Below, piece after piece: positions 14,956-27,131 of a DNA stretch of 64,000 nt. Source of the DNA: Phenylobacterium hankyongense. GTDB taxonomy: Bacteria; Pseudomonadota; Alphaproteobacteria; Caulobacterales; Caulobacteraceae. The stretch is taken from assembly GCF_003254505.1 (NCBI RefSeq), contig NZ_QFYP01000001.1:1596001-1660000 (forward strand), read 5' to 3'. Position numbers and translations under genes: made by a program. Below the pieces are notes generated by a model. The model worked only from the letters and a program-made list of their open reading frames with translations, did not search any database and was not told where the DNA came from. How positions within the stretch are numbered: the first letter of the stretch is position 1; each line of letters opens with the position of its first letter.

Positions 14956-16950
14956 TCAGTACGGCGGCGTCTCGGCCGGGACGCGGTCCGGCTGCGGCTC
15001 GGGCGGGCCCTGCTCCGGCGGCCGCACAAGGCCGGCCGGCGCGCCGTTCAGCAGGTCGCCGATCAGGTCGGGGCTGGTTGGGGGCGGCGGGGCGACGTCG
15101 CCGCCGGGGATCGGCTGCACCTTCAGGCGGGGCAGGGCGGCGGTCATGTAGTCGTGCCAGATGCCGGCCGGCGCCGCGCCGCCGGTGACCTTGCGCATCG
15201 AGGTGTTGTCGTCCCGGCCGGTCCACACCGCGGTGACGAAGCCGCCGGTGTAGCCGATGAACCAGGCGTCGCGGTAGTCGCTGGTGGTGCCGGTCTTGCC
15301 CGCCAGATCGTAGGTCCCGACCTTGGCCCGCATGCCGGTCCCCGACTGGATCACCTGGCGCATCATCTGGATCATGTAGGACAGCGCCGGCTGGCCGATC
15401 ACCGGCCGCCGCTCCGCCTGGCTGACCCCGTGGTCGTAGAGCACCCGGCCGCTGGCGGTGCGGATCCGCTCGATCGCATAGGCCTTGGCGAAGAAACCGC
15501 CGTTGGAGAACGGCGCATAGGCCTGGGCCATCTCCATCGGGCTGACCTCCACCGCGCCGAGCGCCATCGAGGGGTCGAGCTGGATCGGCGAGGTGATGCC
15601 GAGGCGCCGCGCGGTGGCGGCGACGTTGGCGGTGCCGACCTCGTTGGCCAGCCGCGCGGCGACGGTGTTGATGGATTCCTTCAGCGCCACCTGCAGGGTG
15701 ATCGGCCCCAGGTACTTGCCGGTGTAGTTGCGCGGCTGCCACGTGCCGATGGTCACCGGCTCGTCGACCACCGGCGTTTCCGGCGTCCGGCCGGCCTCCA
15801 TGGCGGTCAGGTAGACGAAGGGCTTGAAGGCCGAGCCGGCCTGGCGCCTGGCCATGGTGGCGCGGTCGAACTGGGTCTGCAGGTAGTTGGTGCCGCCGAC
15901 GTAGGCGCGCACCCGGCCCTCGCCGTCGAGGGAGACCAGCGCCCCCTGCTGCACGCCCTGGGCCTTGGCCGCGGCGACGCCGCCCTGCACCGCCTGCTCG
16001 GCCGAGGCCTGCAGCGGCAGGTCGAGGGTGGTCTCCACCACCAGGTCCTCGGTGGGCTCGCCGACCAGCTGGCGGACCTGATCGTCCACCCAGTCGGTGA
16101 AGTACTGCGCCCGCTGGTTGGCCAGCACGGGGTTGACCCGCACCGGGGTCACGAAGGCCTCGGCGCGCTGCTCGGGGGTGATCGCATGGATGCGGACCAT
16201 CTCGTCCAGCACCATGGTGGCGCGCCGGCTGGCGCGGTCGCTGGCCGCCACCGGCGAATAGCGCGAGGGGCCCTTCATCATCCCGGCCAGGATCGCCGCC
16301 TCGCCGAGCGTCAGTTGCGAGGCGGGCTTGTTGAAATAGCGCTGCGAGGCGGCCTCGATGCCGTAGGCGCCGGCCCCGAAGTAGACCCGGTTGAGGTAGA
16401 GCTCGAGGATCTGCTTCTTGGAGAACCGCGCCTCCAGCCAGACCGCCAGGATCAGCTCCTGCGCCTTGCGGCGATAGGTCTGGTTCGGGGTCAGGAACAG
16501 GTTGCGGGCCAGCTGCTGGGTGATCGTCGAGCCGCCGCGCAGCGGCCCCTGGCCGTGGTGGGTCAGGTTGTAGAGCTGGCTGCGGATGATGCCCCACGGG
16601 TTGAACCCGAAGTGCCAGTAGTACCAGCGGTCCTCGATGGCGATGAAGGCCTTGGGCACGTAGGGCGGCAGCTTGTCGAGGTCGACCGGCGGGGCGTACT
16701 GGCTGCCGCGCACCGCCACCAGCCCGCCGGAGCGGTCCAGGTAGGAGACCGACGGCTGCCGCTTGACGTCATAGAGCTTGGAGGTGTCGGGCAGGTCCAC
16801 CGCGAACACCGCGAAGAAGGCCACCACGAAGATCAGCGCCCAGACGCCGAGCACCATGCCCCAGTACAGGATCGCCTGCAGCGGCGAGCGCGCGGCGCGG
16901 GGCGTGCGTGGATCGCGACCGCCCGGTCCTGAGGACTGCGCGTTGGCCAT
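14956..16950 (-). CDS. Class A penicillin-binding protein (PBP1A type)
   Basis: A 664-residue bifunctional peptidoglycan synthase. It has a short cytoplasmic tail, one membrane segment (28-50), a GT51 transglycosylase domain (catalytic Glu106 in AIEDRWYYWH, then GGSTITQQL at ~139) and a transpeptidase domain with SAFK (Ser373, Lys376), SIN (426-428) and KTGT (552-555). A proline-rich tail follows. All catalytic motifs are intact. Caulobacter relatives carry several such enzymes (PbpC, X, Y, Z, 1A); which of them this is cannot be settled. The start ATG at 16950 gives a typical Gly/Pro/Arg-rich cytoplasmic tail. Confidence 0.93.
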   Translation of the reverse strand: MANAQSSGPGGRDPRTPRAARSPLQAILYWGMVLGVWALIFVVAFFAVFAVDLPDTSKLYDVKRQPSVSYLDRSGGLVAVRGSQYAPPVDLDKLPPYVPKAFIAIEDRWYYWHFGFNPWGIIRSQLYNLTHHGQGPLRGGSTITQQLARNLFLTPNQTYRRKAQELILAVWLEARFSKKQILELYLNRVYFGAGAYGIEAASQRYFNKPASQLTLGEAAILAGMMKGPSRYSPVAASDRASRRATMVLDEMVRIHAITPEQRAEAFVTPVRVNPVLANQRAQYFTDWVDDQVRQLVGEPTEDLVVETTLDLPLQASAEQAVQGGVAAAKAQGVQQGALVSLDGEGRVRAYVGGTNYLQTQFDRATMARRQAGSAFKPFVYLTAMEAGRTPETPVVDEPVTIGTWQPRNYTGKYLGPITLQVALKESINTVAARLANEVGTANVAATARRLGITSPIQLDPSMALGAVEVSPMEMAQAYAPFSNGGFFAKAYAIERIRTASGRVLYDHGVSQAERRPVIGQPALSYMIQMMRQVIQSGTGMRAKVGTYDLAGKTGTTSDYRDAWFIGYTGGFVTAVWTGRDDNTSMRKVTGGAAPAGIWHDYMTAALPRLKVQPIPGGDVAPPPPTSPDLIGDLLNGAPAGLVRPPEQGPPEPQPDRVPAETPPY

Positions 16951-17236
16951 ATGGTCGTCCTACGTGATAGCCCCGCCCGGCGGACCCTTACCACTGGCGC
17001 GGTACGCCCAACAACATTGACGGGCCGTGAATGGGGTGCGGCAACGAGGCTCTGCATCCGCGCATAGCGGTCGTGCGAAAATTGCGGTTGCGCCCGATCT
17101 TAACACTGTTATCTTAGCGTTGCTTAGTTCGCTTCGCGTCGACGGTGGGGATACCGGCGGCGATCCCACGAGGCGGGCCGGGCCGGTCCCTGAGTAGTCA
17201 AGTTCCGTTCACTCCCCGAAACGCTGGAGGGCTCAC

Positions 17237-17581
17237 ATGAAGCTCCAAACCCTTGCGGCCGCCTGCGCGGCCATCGTCACCCTCTCGGCCGGCTCCGCCG
17301 CCTTTGCGGGCGACACCGTCACCGCCAAGCTGCAGCAGCCGGTCGCCGAGAAGACCAAGTTCATCGCCGGCGGCGCGATGTTCGTCTGCGAAGCCGATGC
17401 GTGCCTGGCCCAGGCGCCGACCTCCCAGACCTTCTCCACCGCCGCCTGCAAGACCATCGCCGGCAAGGTCGGCCCGCTCGCCTCGTTCGGCGGCGATCGC
17501 AAGCAACTCGAGGCCGACCGCCTCGGCGACTGCAACAGCGTCGCGGCGGCGCGCCCCGGCAGCCAGCTCGCCAAGCAGTAG
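17237..17581 (+). CDS. Small secreted protein of the CC_3452 type
   Basis: A 114-residue protein with a clear signal peptide (cleavage after AFA, ~24). The mature part has three cysteines (FVCEADACLAQAPTS and FSTAACKTIAG) and a fourth near the end (GDCNS), consistent with two disulfides in the periplasm. From memory it matches a Caulobacterales family named after CC_3452, which also lies just upstream of the ATP synthase genes in Caulobacter. The function is unknown. A strong terminator follows. Confidence 0.8.
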   Translation: MKLQTLAAACAAIVTLSAGSAAFAGDTVTAKLQQPVAEKTKFIAGGAMFVCEADACLAQAPTSQTFSTAACKTIAGKVGPLASFGGDRKQLEADRLGDCNSVAAARPGSQLAKQ

Positions 17582-17622
17582 GACGTCTCTCCCAGGGCTC
17601 TGTTGTCGAGCACTGAAACTGC

Positions 17623-17657
17623 GGGGCGCCGGCGCGAAGCCGGCGCCCCTTCTTTTT
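17623..17657. terminator. Strong intrinsic terminator
   Basis: An 11-bp perfect GC stem (17623-17633 with 17639-17649), loop GCGAA, then TTCTTTTT. It lies between convergent genes, directly before the stop of the calcium-binding protein gene at 17662, and serves the plus-strand gene. Confidence 0.92.
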
Positions 17658-17661
17658 GCGC

Positions 17662-19560
17662 CTAGTGGAACAGCCAGTCGCCCGCGCCGACCTGGCTCGG
17701 CGCCACATGATCCAGGGTGGTGATCAGGAACGGCCATTGGCTTCCGGAGGGCCCGTCGACGTCGACGTAGACCTGGGTGTCGCCGGCCCCGTCGCTGCGG
17801 AACTCCAGCACGTGGTCGCCGACCGGGTCGGTCCCGGCATAGCCCGCCGCCTGGAACAGCGCCCGGAGGTCGAGCTTGTCGACGCCCGGCGTGAAGTCGG
17901 TCACGTGGCCGGCGTTCCACGGCAGCTGGCCGAACACGAAGCTGTCGGCCCCGCCGCCGCCGGTCAGCCGGTCCGGGCCCTGGCCGGCGTTCAGGGTGTC
18001 GGCGCCCGCGCCGCCGGTCAGCGTGTCCGCATACTTCGATGACGTCAGGGTCTGGCCCGGGGACCCGCCGCCGCCGGCGGGCGGCGGGGCGCCGGCGGCC
18101 GGAGCGCCGCCTGCCAACTGCGCCCAGGTCAGGCCGGTCGGCGAGACGTGGTCGAGGTCGGTGATCCTGAACTGGATGGTGTTGCCGGGCGCCGGGCCGT
18201 CGGTGTCGTAGTAGACCTCCGTCCCGTCGGCGCCGTCGGACTGCAGGCTGACATAGCCGTCGGCCATCGGGTTCGATCCCGTGTAGCCGCTGGCCTGGAA
18301 CAGCGCCGTGAGGTCCAGGCGGTCGGCGCCCAGCGTGAAGTCGGTGCTGTGGCCGGCGTTCCACGGCAGGTCCTTGAAGGTGAAGACGTCGGCGCCGCCG
18401 TGGCCGGTCAGCGCGTCGGGCCCCTGGCCGGCCACCAGGGTGTCGTCCCCGGCGCCGCCCACCAGGCTGTCGGCGTACTGGTGGGAGGTCAGCAGCTGTC
18501 CGCCGCCGGTGGGGGCCGGATCGCCGCTGGTCACCGTCAGGCTGAAGGCCGCCGAGGTCGCGCCGACGTTGCCCGAGGTGTCGATGTTGCGGGCGGTCAG
18601 TGCGTACGTCCCCGGCGCCAGGGCCGAGGTGGTGATGGTCGCCGGGCCGGCCTGGGCGTAGGCCGAGCCCACCAGCGTCCCGTTGGCGAACAGCTGCACC
18701 GTGCCCTGGATGGTGCTGGACGGCGGGTAGGGGTTGTGGCCCGGCGAGCCGGGGCCGGCCGGCGGCTGCTCGAGGTCGAAGGTCACGGTGACCGTCGGCG
18801 TGGTGTCGTCGGTCGAGCCGCCGCTCGCCACGTCGCCGGTCGCGGCGCCGGCGTCGTCGTGCACGGCGGTGATCTGCGGCGCGACCGGCGCGACCGTGTC
18901 GACGCGCACGCCCCGGACATTCGACGCGCCCACGAAGGCGCCGTCGGCGTGGGTCAGCTGCGACTGGAACTGGTACCAGCCGTCCGAAAGCGTCGGCGTC
19001 AGGTCGACGTAGCCGTTCTGCACCTCCGCCGCGGTCACCGTGTGGGTGAGCTGCACCTGCGTCGGCTGGTTGCTGAACAGCTTCAGCTGGTCGCCGGCGG
19101 CGGCGTTGGTCCCGGTCAGGGAGACCTCCAGCACCGGCGTGGAATCGTTGATCATCCGCGGGGTGGCGGCGTCGGGGCCGGAGAACGGCCCGTCGGGCTG
19201 CACGTCGTCGATCACCTTGACGAGCAGCGGCGCGGCGTCCGGCGTCAGGTCGATGGTCACCGCGAACGGGTTCGAGGCGGCGGTCGCGGAGTCCGCCTCG
19301 AAGGTGTAGCTCGCCTCCGCCAGGGCCGGGGGCCGGAAAATCACCGAGCTCGTGTTGGAGCCGACCGTCAGGGTCTGCAGCGCCTGGCGCGCGCCGTTTT
19401 GGCCCACACTATAGAGAGTGAGGTTCGTGCCCGCCGCGGCGTCGCTGCCGGTCAGCTGGACGACGACGCCCGGCGTGCTGTCGCCGATGGTCTGGCCGTT
19501 GGCGACGCCGCTCGCGCCATCCGGCGCATCGTCCAGGATCTGCGTAATCGAAAGTGACAT
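17662..19560 (-). CDS. RTX-type secreted protein with Ig-like repeats
   Basis: A 632-residue protein. The first ~340 residues are three or more Ig-like beta domains of the type found in large adhesins (repeated GTNL/DQL-LYS and ...VTIDLTPDAAP patterns). Then come two copies of a ~130-residue module with RTX-like nonapeptides (GGAGDDTL, GHGGADVF; GGAGADTL, GGGGADSF), each followed by a LDLTALFQASGY / LDLRALFQAAGY segment typical of type I secretion targets. There is no Sec signal, in line with type I export and calcium-dependent folding outside the cell. No ABC transporter or membrane-fusion gene is nearby. Confidence 0.85.
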   Translation of the reverse strand: MSLSITQILDDAPDGASGVANGQTIGDSTPGVVVQLTGSDAAAGTNLTLYSVGQNGARQALQTLTVGSNTSSVIFRPPALAEASYTFEADSATAASNPFAVTIDLTPDAAPLLVKVIDDVQPDGPFSGPDAATPRMINDSTPVLEVSLTGTNAAAGDQLKLFSNQPTQVQLTHTVTAAEVQNGYVDLTPTLSDGWYQFQSQLTHADGAFVGASNVRGVRVDTVAPVAPQITAVHDDAGAATGDVASGGSTDDTTPTVTVTFDLEQPPAGPGSPGHNPYPPSSTIQGTVQLFANGTLVGSAYAQAGPATITTSALAPGTYALTARNIDTSGNVGATSAAFSLTVTSGDPAPTGGGQLLTSHQYADSLVGGAGDDTLVAGQGPDALTGHGGADVFTFKDLPWNAGHSTDFTLGADRLDLTALFQASGYTGSNPMADGYVSLQSDGADGTEVYYDTDGPAPGNTIQFRITDLDHVSPTGLTWAQLAGGAPAAGAPPPAGGGGSPGQTLTSSKYADTLTGGAGADTLNAGQGPDRLTGGGGADSFVFGQLPWNAGHVTDFTPGVDKLDLRALFQAAGYAGTDPVGDHVLEFRSDGAGDTQVYVDVDGPSGSQWPFLITTLDHVAPSQVGAGDWLFH

Positions 19561-19901
19561 GAAGCCCCGCGCAAAAAGCGCGCGGCTCGCCGCGCGCAGT
19601 GTCCCGCGGGGACAACCTACCGATGCGGGGTCATGTTCCCGCGGCGGTCAAAAACAATCGTTCCGTGTTGTTGCGCGGCGCCGGACCGCCTCGCGTCGCC
19701 GCCGGCGCCGCAGAAGCGGGCGCCCGTCCGGCCCCTTTGGTTGCGGCGCCAAAGATCGCGTGCTATCAGGCGCGCGGCTTTGGGCCAGGGGTCTTCCAGG
19801 CCTTTCGGACCGATGTGCTTTTTCCAAGCGCTTTCAAGCCTTTAAGGCTGCCGCGGAGTCCCTCCGCAGCGGCTTTCGACACGCACCGGGCGGACAATCA
19901 A
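19561..19901. other. Non-coding gap upstream of the ATP synthase operon
   Basis: A 341-bp gap between the divergent RTX gene and atpH. It must contain the atp promoter. GCTATCA near 19770 with TTGG about 20 bases upstream resembles the Caulobacter -10 and -35 elements weakly. GC-rich inverted segments lie near 19570-19605. I see no gene; the reading frame that spans it is only an in-frame extension of atpH. Confidence 0.5.
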
Positions 19902-21993
<2,092 letters not shown>

Positions 21994-22021
21994 GATCGTC
22001 GCAGGGAGCGAGTAGCCGGCG

Positions 22022-22894
22022 ATGGCCAGCGTCAAGGAAATGCGCAATCGGATCTCCAGCGTGAAAGCCACGCAGAAGATCACGAAGGCGATGCAGATGG
22101 TGGCGGCGGCCAAGCTGCGCCGCGCCCAGAGCGCCGCCCAGAACGCGCGGCCGTACGCCGAGCGCATGGCGGCGGTGATCGCCAACCTGGCGGCCGGCGT
22201 CTCCGGCGACGGCGCGCCGCGGCTGCTGGTCGGAACCGGCTCCGACCGCCGTCACCTGGTGGTGGTCGCCACCTCCGACCGCGGCCTGGCCGGCGGCTTC
22301 AACTCCTCCATCGTGCGCGCCGCGCGCGAGCGGATCTCCCAGCTCCTCAACGAGGGCAAGGAGGTCAAGATCCTGACCGTCGGCCGCAAGGCCCGCGACC
22401 AGATCCGCCGCTTCTACGGCAGCCATGCGGTGGGCGCGATCGAGGCGGGCGGCAGCCCGTCGCTGGCCGTGGCCGAAGAAGTCGCCGCCAAGATCCGCGA
22501 ACTGTTCGACGCCGGCGAAGTCGACGTCGTCACCCTGTTCTTCAGCCAGTTCAAGTCGGTGGTCACCCAGATCCCGACCGGCCGCCAGCTGATCCCGGTC
22601 GAGGTCTCCACCGGCGGCGCGACCATCGACCTGAAGGGCGCCTCCTACGAGTACGAGCCCGACGAGGAGACGATCCTCGAGGCGCTGCTGCCGCGCAACC
22701 TCACCACCCAGGTGTTCTCCGCCATGCTGGAGAACCAGGCCGGCTTCTTCGCCGCCCAGATGACGGCGATGGACAACGCCACCCGCAACGCCGGCGACAT
22801 GATCGCCAGCCTCACCCTGCAGATGAACCGTGCACGCCAGGCGCAGATCACCAAGGAGCTGATCGAAATCATCTCCGGCGCCGAAGCGATCTAG
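22022..22894 (+). CDS. atpG: ATP synthase F1 subunit gamma
   Basis: A 290-residue gamma subunit, the rotor shaft within F1. The N-terminal helix starts [15 protein letters not shown] and the C-terminal helix ends with the conserved [15 protein letters not shown]. It lies between atpA and atpD with short gaps, so it is part of one transcript. Confidence 0.97.
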   Translation: MASVKEMRNRISSVKATQKITKAMQMVAAAKLRRAQSAAQNARPYAERMAAVIANLAAGVSGDGAPRLLVGTGSDRRHLVVVATSDRGLAGGFNSSIVRAARERISQLLNEGKEVKILTVGRKARDQIRRFYGSHAVGAIEAGGSPSLAVAEEVAAKIRELFDAGEVDVVTLFFSQFKSVVTQIPTGRQLIPVEVSTGGATIDLKGASYEYEPDEETILEALLPRNLTTQVFSAMLENQAGFFAAQMTAMDNATRNAGDMIASLTLQMNRARQAQITKELIEIISGAEAI

Positions 22895-24439
<1,545 letters not shown>

Positions 24440-24445
24440 GGGACC

Positions 24446-24709
24446 ATGGCCGAGAAGCTCCACTTCTCCCTGGTCTCGCCCGAGCGCGAACTGTTCGCCG
24501 GGCCGGTCGATCAGGTCGACGCGCCGGGCTCCGAAGGCGACTTCGGGGTCCTGGCCGGTCACGCGCCGTTCATGACGGCCCTGAAAGAAGGTCAGGTGCG
24601 GGTGTACGACGAGGGCCGGGTCATCGTCTTCGACGTCCGCGGCGGGTTCGCCGACGTGACGCCGGAGGGACTGACGGTGCTCGCCGAGCATGCCGTCGAG
24701 GCCGCCTAG
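24446..24709 (+). CDS. atpC: ATP synthase F1 subunit epsilon
   Basis: An 87-residue epsilon subunit with the N-terminal beta sandwich (LHFSLVSPERELFAG, EGDFGVLAGHAPFM). It is shorter than the ~135-residue E. coli form because the C-terminal helical hairpin is absent. The truncated form is normal in Caulobacter-like alphaproteobacteria and cannot perform the C-terminal inhibitory insertion, so inhibition of hydrolysis must rest elsewhere. The stop is followed by an AGGCCTC/GAGGCCT inverted repeat. Confidence 0.94.
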   Translation: MAEKLHFSLVSPERELFAGPVDQVDAPGSEGDFGVLAGHAPFMTALKEGQVRVYDEGRVIVFDVRGGFADVTPEGLTVLAEHAVEAA

Positions 24710-24740
24710 GCCTCGCCATTAGCACGGCGCCGAGAGGCCT
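24708..24740 (+). terminator. Possible weak terminator after atpC
   Basis: AGGCCTC (24708-24714) pairs with GAGGCCT (24734-24740) across a 19-base loop that can itself pair in part. Only TT follows, so termination here is uncertain. Confidence 0.35.
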
Positions 24741-24797
24741 TGCTTCCGGCGCGGTGGTCAAGTTTGATACTGGGCTGAAAAGTCAGGGGAACCGTCC

Positions 24798-25529
24798 ATG
24801 CGCACCGCCTTCGCCAGTTTGATCCTCGCCGCGGGCCTCGCCGGCGCCGCGCAGGCCCAGGCGCCCGCGACCACCACGCCGGCGCCGTCGACGCCGACCC
24901 CGGCCGCTGCGCCGCCGTCCGGCCCCGCGCCGACCACCTCCTCGCAGCCGCTGCCGCCGCTCTCGCCGGTCCCGCAGGCGGCCCCCGCCTCGCCGGCCGG
25001 CGCCGCCCCGCAAGGCGCGCCGGCGGCTGCCGCCGCGCCGCCGCCGGTCCTGCCCACCTCGGGCGACGGCGCGGTGGTGCTCTCGGTGCTGGAGAAGGTC
25101 TGCGTGCCGATCGTGCGCGGCCAGAAGCTCGAAGACGTCGCCAAGGCCAACGGCATGAAGCTGAACCGCCGCGACGGCAGCTGGACCATGGGTCTCGGCG
25201 GCGACAAGAACTACACGGTCAGCATCTTCCCGCAGGGCTCCAACAAGGACGTCTGCCAGGGTGAGGTCCACTTCGCCGTCGGCCAGGACAAGCCGATCGT
25301 CGGCGCCATCAACACCTGGGCCTTCCTGCACCAGCCGGAGCTGATCCTGCAGGCCAACTACGTCAACGTCGACCCGGACGGCATCAAGCGCGTGCGCAAG
25401 TCCTGGGAGCACCTGGAATCGAACGCTTCGATCGCGGTGAACTTCTCGACGCTGAGCAAGCCTGACGGCAGCTCGCTGAACGGCCGCTTCGACACCGGCA
25501 CGCTGTTCTACCAGGAACGCAAGTTCTGA
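24798..25529 (+). CDS. Secreted proline-rich protein, unknown
   Basis: A 243-residue protein with a signal peptide (cleavage after AQA, ~20), a long Ala/Pro/Thr-rich linker (residues 21-90) and a C-terminal globular domain of about 150 residues with two cysteines (EKVCVPIV and KDVCQGE). The layout suggests a periplasmic or surface domain on a flexible tether. No family is recognised. The stop overlaps the ATG of the next gene (TGATG). It lies downstream of the ATP synthase operon but is not known to relate to it. Confidence 0.75.
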   Translation: MRTAFASLILAAGLAGAAQAQAPATTTPAPSTPTPAAAPPSGPAPTTSSQPLPPLSPVPQAAPASPAGAAPQGAPAAAAAPPPVLPTSGDGAVVLSVLEKVCVPIVRGQKLEDVAKANGMKLNRRDGSWTMGLGGDKNYTVSIFPQGSNKDVCQGEVHFAVGQDKPIVGAINTWAFLHQPELILQANYVNVDPDGIKRVRKSWEHLESNASIAVNFSTLSKPDGSSLNGRFDTGTLFYQERKF

Positions 25530-25780
25530 TGAGGCTGACGGACGCCGCCGGCCTCGTCGGCGTCCTCGCCATCCTCCTCGCCTACGCCGCCGCCACGCTC
25601 GGGCGGCTGGACCCCAAGCGGCCGCTGTCGCTGTTCGCCAATTTCGCGGGCGCCGGCCTGATCCTGCTGTCGCTGGCGCACGACTTCAATCTCTCGGCGG
25701 TGGCCATGGAAGGCTCGTGGGCGCTGGTCTCGCTGGCCGGCCTGCTGCGCATCGGCTGGAGCCGGCTGCGCGGCCGCTAG
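25529..25780 (+). CDS. Small membrane protein, CBU_0592-like
   Basis: An 83-residue protein with three hydrophobic segments, starting GLVGVLAILLAYAAATLGRL and ending SLAGLLRIGW. The pattern fits the small CBU_0592-like membrane family of unknown function. It is coupled to the upstream gene by TGATG and its stop overlaps the 3' end of the convergent hydrolase gene by 4 bases. Confidence 0.7.
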   Translation: MRLTDAAGLVGVLAILLAYAAATLGRLDPKRPLSLFANFAGAGLILLSLAHDFNLSAVAMEGSWALVSLAGLLRIGWSRLRGR

Positions 25781-26538
25781 GCCGCGGCGCGCGCCTCATC
25801 GCTCAGCCAGCGCAGGACGCTGTCGGCGATGTCTTCCCAGCCCGGCTCCCCCGGCAGCCAGTGGCTCATCTGCGGCATCACCTCGAACGTCGCCCCGATC
25901 CGCTCGGCGGTCTGGCGCACCGTGGCCGGCGGATGCACCACGTCCAGTTCGCCGGCGATGGCCAGGGCGGGCGCGGCCAGCCGGCCGGGCCCGACGCTGG
26001 TGGTCATGAACGGGTCGAGCCACCAGTTCAGCGCCTCACGCACGGCGCGCCCGCTCTCCGGCTTCAGGCGGCGGATCACCGCCTCGCGCTCGGCCGCCGG
26101 CATGCGGTCCAGGCTGTAGCTCCGCATCAGCCCGGCGTCGGGCTCCACGGCGCCCGACGAGAAGGGGCTCATCATCTGGATCCCCAGGGCGGTGATGCCC
26201 TCCTCCAGGCTGGAGCCGGCGACGCCCCAGGGCGGCGTGGGCGCCAGCAGCACCAGGGCCTGCAGCTTGGCCCGCCGCGCGGCCATCTGGGCCACCAGCC
26301 CGCCCATGGAGTGGCCGACCAGGATCGGCGCCCCGGGCAGGCTTTCGCACAGCGCCGCGACGTCGGCGGCGTAGTCGGCCATCGAGACCCCGATCACCCG
26401 GTCCGGGCCGTCGGCGGCGGCGTGGCCGCGCAGGTCCGGCGTATGGACGGCGAAGCCCGCGGCTTCGAACGGCGTGCGCAGGCGCTCGAAAGCCCAGCCG
26501 CCGCAAAAGGCGCCGTGCACCATGACGATGCTGGTCAT
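25777..26538 (-). CDS. Alpha/beta hydrolase
   Basis: A 253-residue alpha/beta-hydrolase with the oxyanion segment HGAFCGGWAF (residue 8 on), the nucleophile elbow GHSMGG (Ser77), a late Asp (GELDVVHPP) and a catalytic His (MSHWLPGE). It resembles small esterases or C-C hydrolases without a lid specific enough to name a substrate. No signal peptide. It lies 92 bases downstream of rppH on the same strand and may share its transcript. Confidence 0.88.
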   Translation of the reverse strand: MTSIVMVHGAFCGGWAFERLRTPFEAAGFAVHTPDLRGHAAADGPDRVIGVSMADYAADVAALCESLPGAPILVGHSMGGLVAQMAARRAKLQALVLLAPTPPWGVAGSSLEEGITALGIQMMSPFSSGAVEPDAGLMRSYSLDRMPAAEREAVIRRLKPESGRAVREALNWWLDPFMTTSVGPGRLAAPALAIAGELDVVHPPATVRQTAERIGATFEVMPQMSHWLPGEPGWEDIADSVLRWLSDEARAAA

Positions 26539-26630
26539 ATCCCCTCGCTTCCGATGTGCGGCGCGGGCCTTCTGGATTGCGGGCCCGTCAGCGTCATCCT
26601 ACCCCAAAACCCGCGAGCGGCCGCCAGGTT

Positions 26631-27131
26631 TCACGCCGCTGTTGCGCCGCGACTTCGCAGCGCAGCAAATTGCGCGAAGGCCTGGACCACGATCTCGTAG
26701 GCTGCCCGCTTGAAGGGCACGATCAGCTCCGGCGCCTCGTCCAGATAGGCCCAGCGCCAGGCGTCGAACTCCGGCTCGCCGTGCGCCAGCAGGTCGAACT
26801 CGGCTTCCTGGCCGTCGAAGCGGAAGGCGAACCACACCTGCTTCTGCCCGCGCCAGCCGCGCGCGGCCTTGGGTCCGCCGTGGTTCTTCGGGAAGTCGTA
26901 GGCGACCCAGTCGTCTGTGCGGCCGAGGTAGCTGACGGACCGGGCGCCGGTCTCCTCGGCGAGCTCGCGGCGCGCGGCGTCCTGCAGGTCCTCGCCGGCG
27001 TCGACGCCGCCTTGCGGGAACTGCCAGTTGTAGGGGCCGGGCGTCGCCGCCCGCCGCCCGAGCCACACGCGGCCGTCCGGATGCAACAGCACGACGCCGA
27101 CGTTGGGCCGGTACTTGGAGAGATCTTTCAT
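26631..27131 (-). CDS. rppH: RNA pyrophosphohydrolase (Nudix)
   Basis: A 166-residue Nudix hydrolase. The start YRPNVGVVLLHPDGRVWLGRR-like segment, the WQFPQGG turn and the Nudix box (GGVDAGED...REL-EETG, about 41-63) are those of RppH. The enzyme removes pyrophosphate from the 5' end of mRNAs and so starts RNase E-dependent decay. Its ATG overlaps the stop of the YibQ-like gene by 4 bases (ATGA), so the two are coupled. Confidence 0.93.
   Translation of the reverse strand: MKDLSKYRPNVGVVLLHPDGRVWLGRRAATPGPYNWQFPQGGVDAGEDLQDAARRELAEETGARSVSYLGRTDDWVAYDFPKNHGGPKAARGWRGQKQVWFAFRFDGQEAEFDLLAHGEPEFDAWRWAYLDEAPELIVPFKRAAYEIVVQAFAQFAALRSRGATAA

Noticed and set aside
19599..19901. Upstream in-frame extension of atpH
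   Set aside because: No similarity to delta subunits before GTG 19902 and the sequence is promoter-like, non-conserved DNA.
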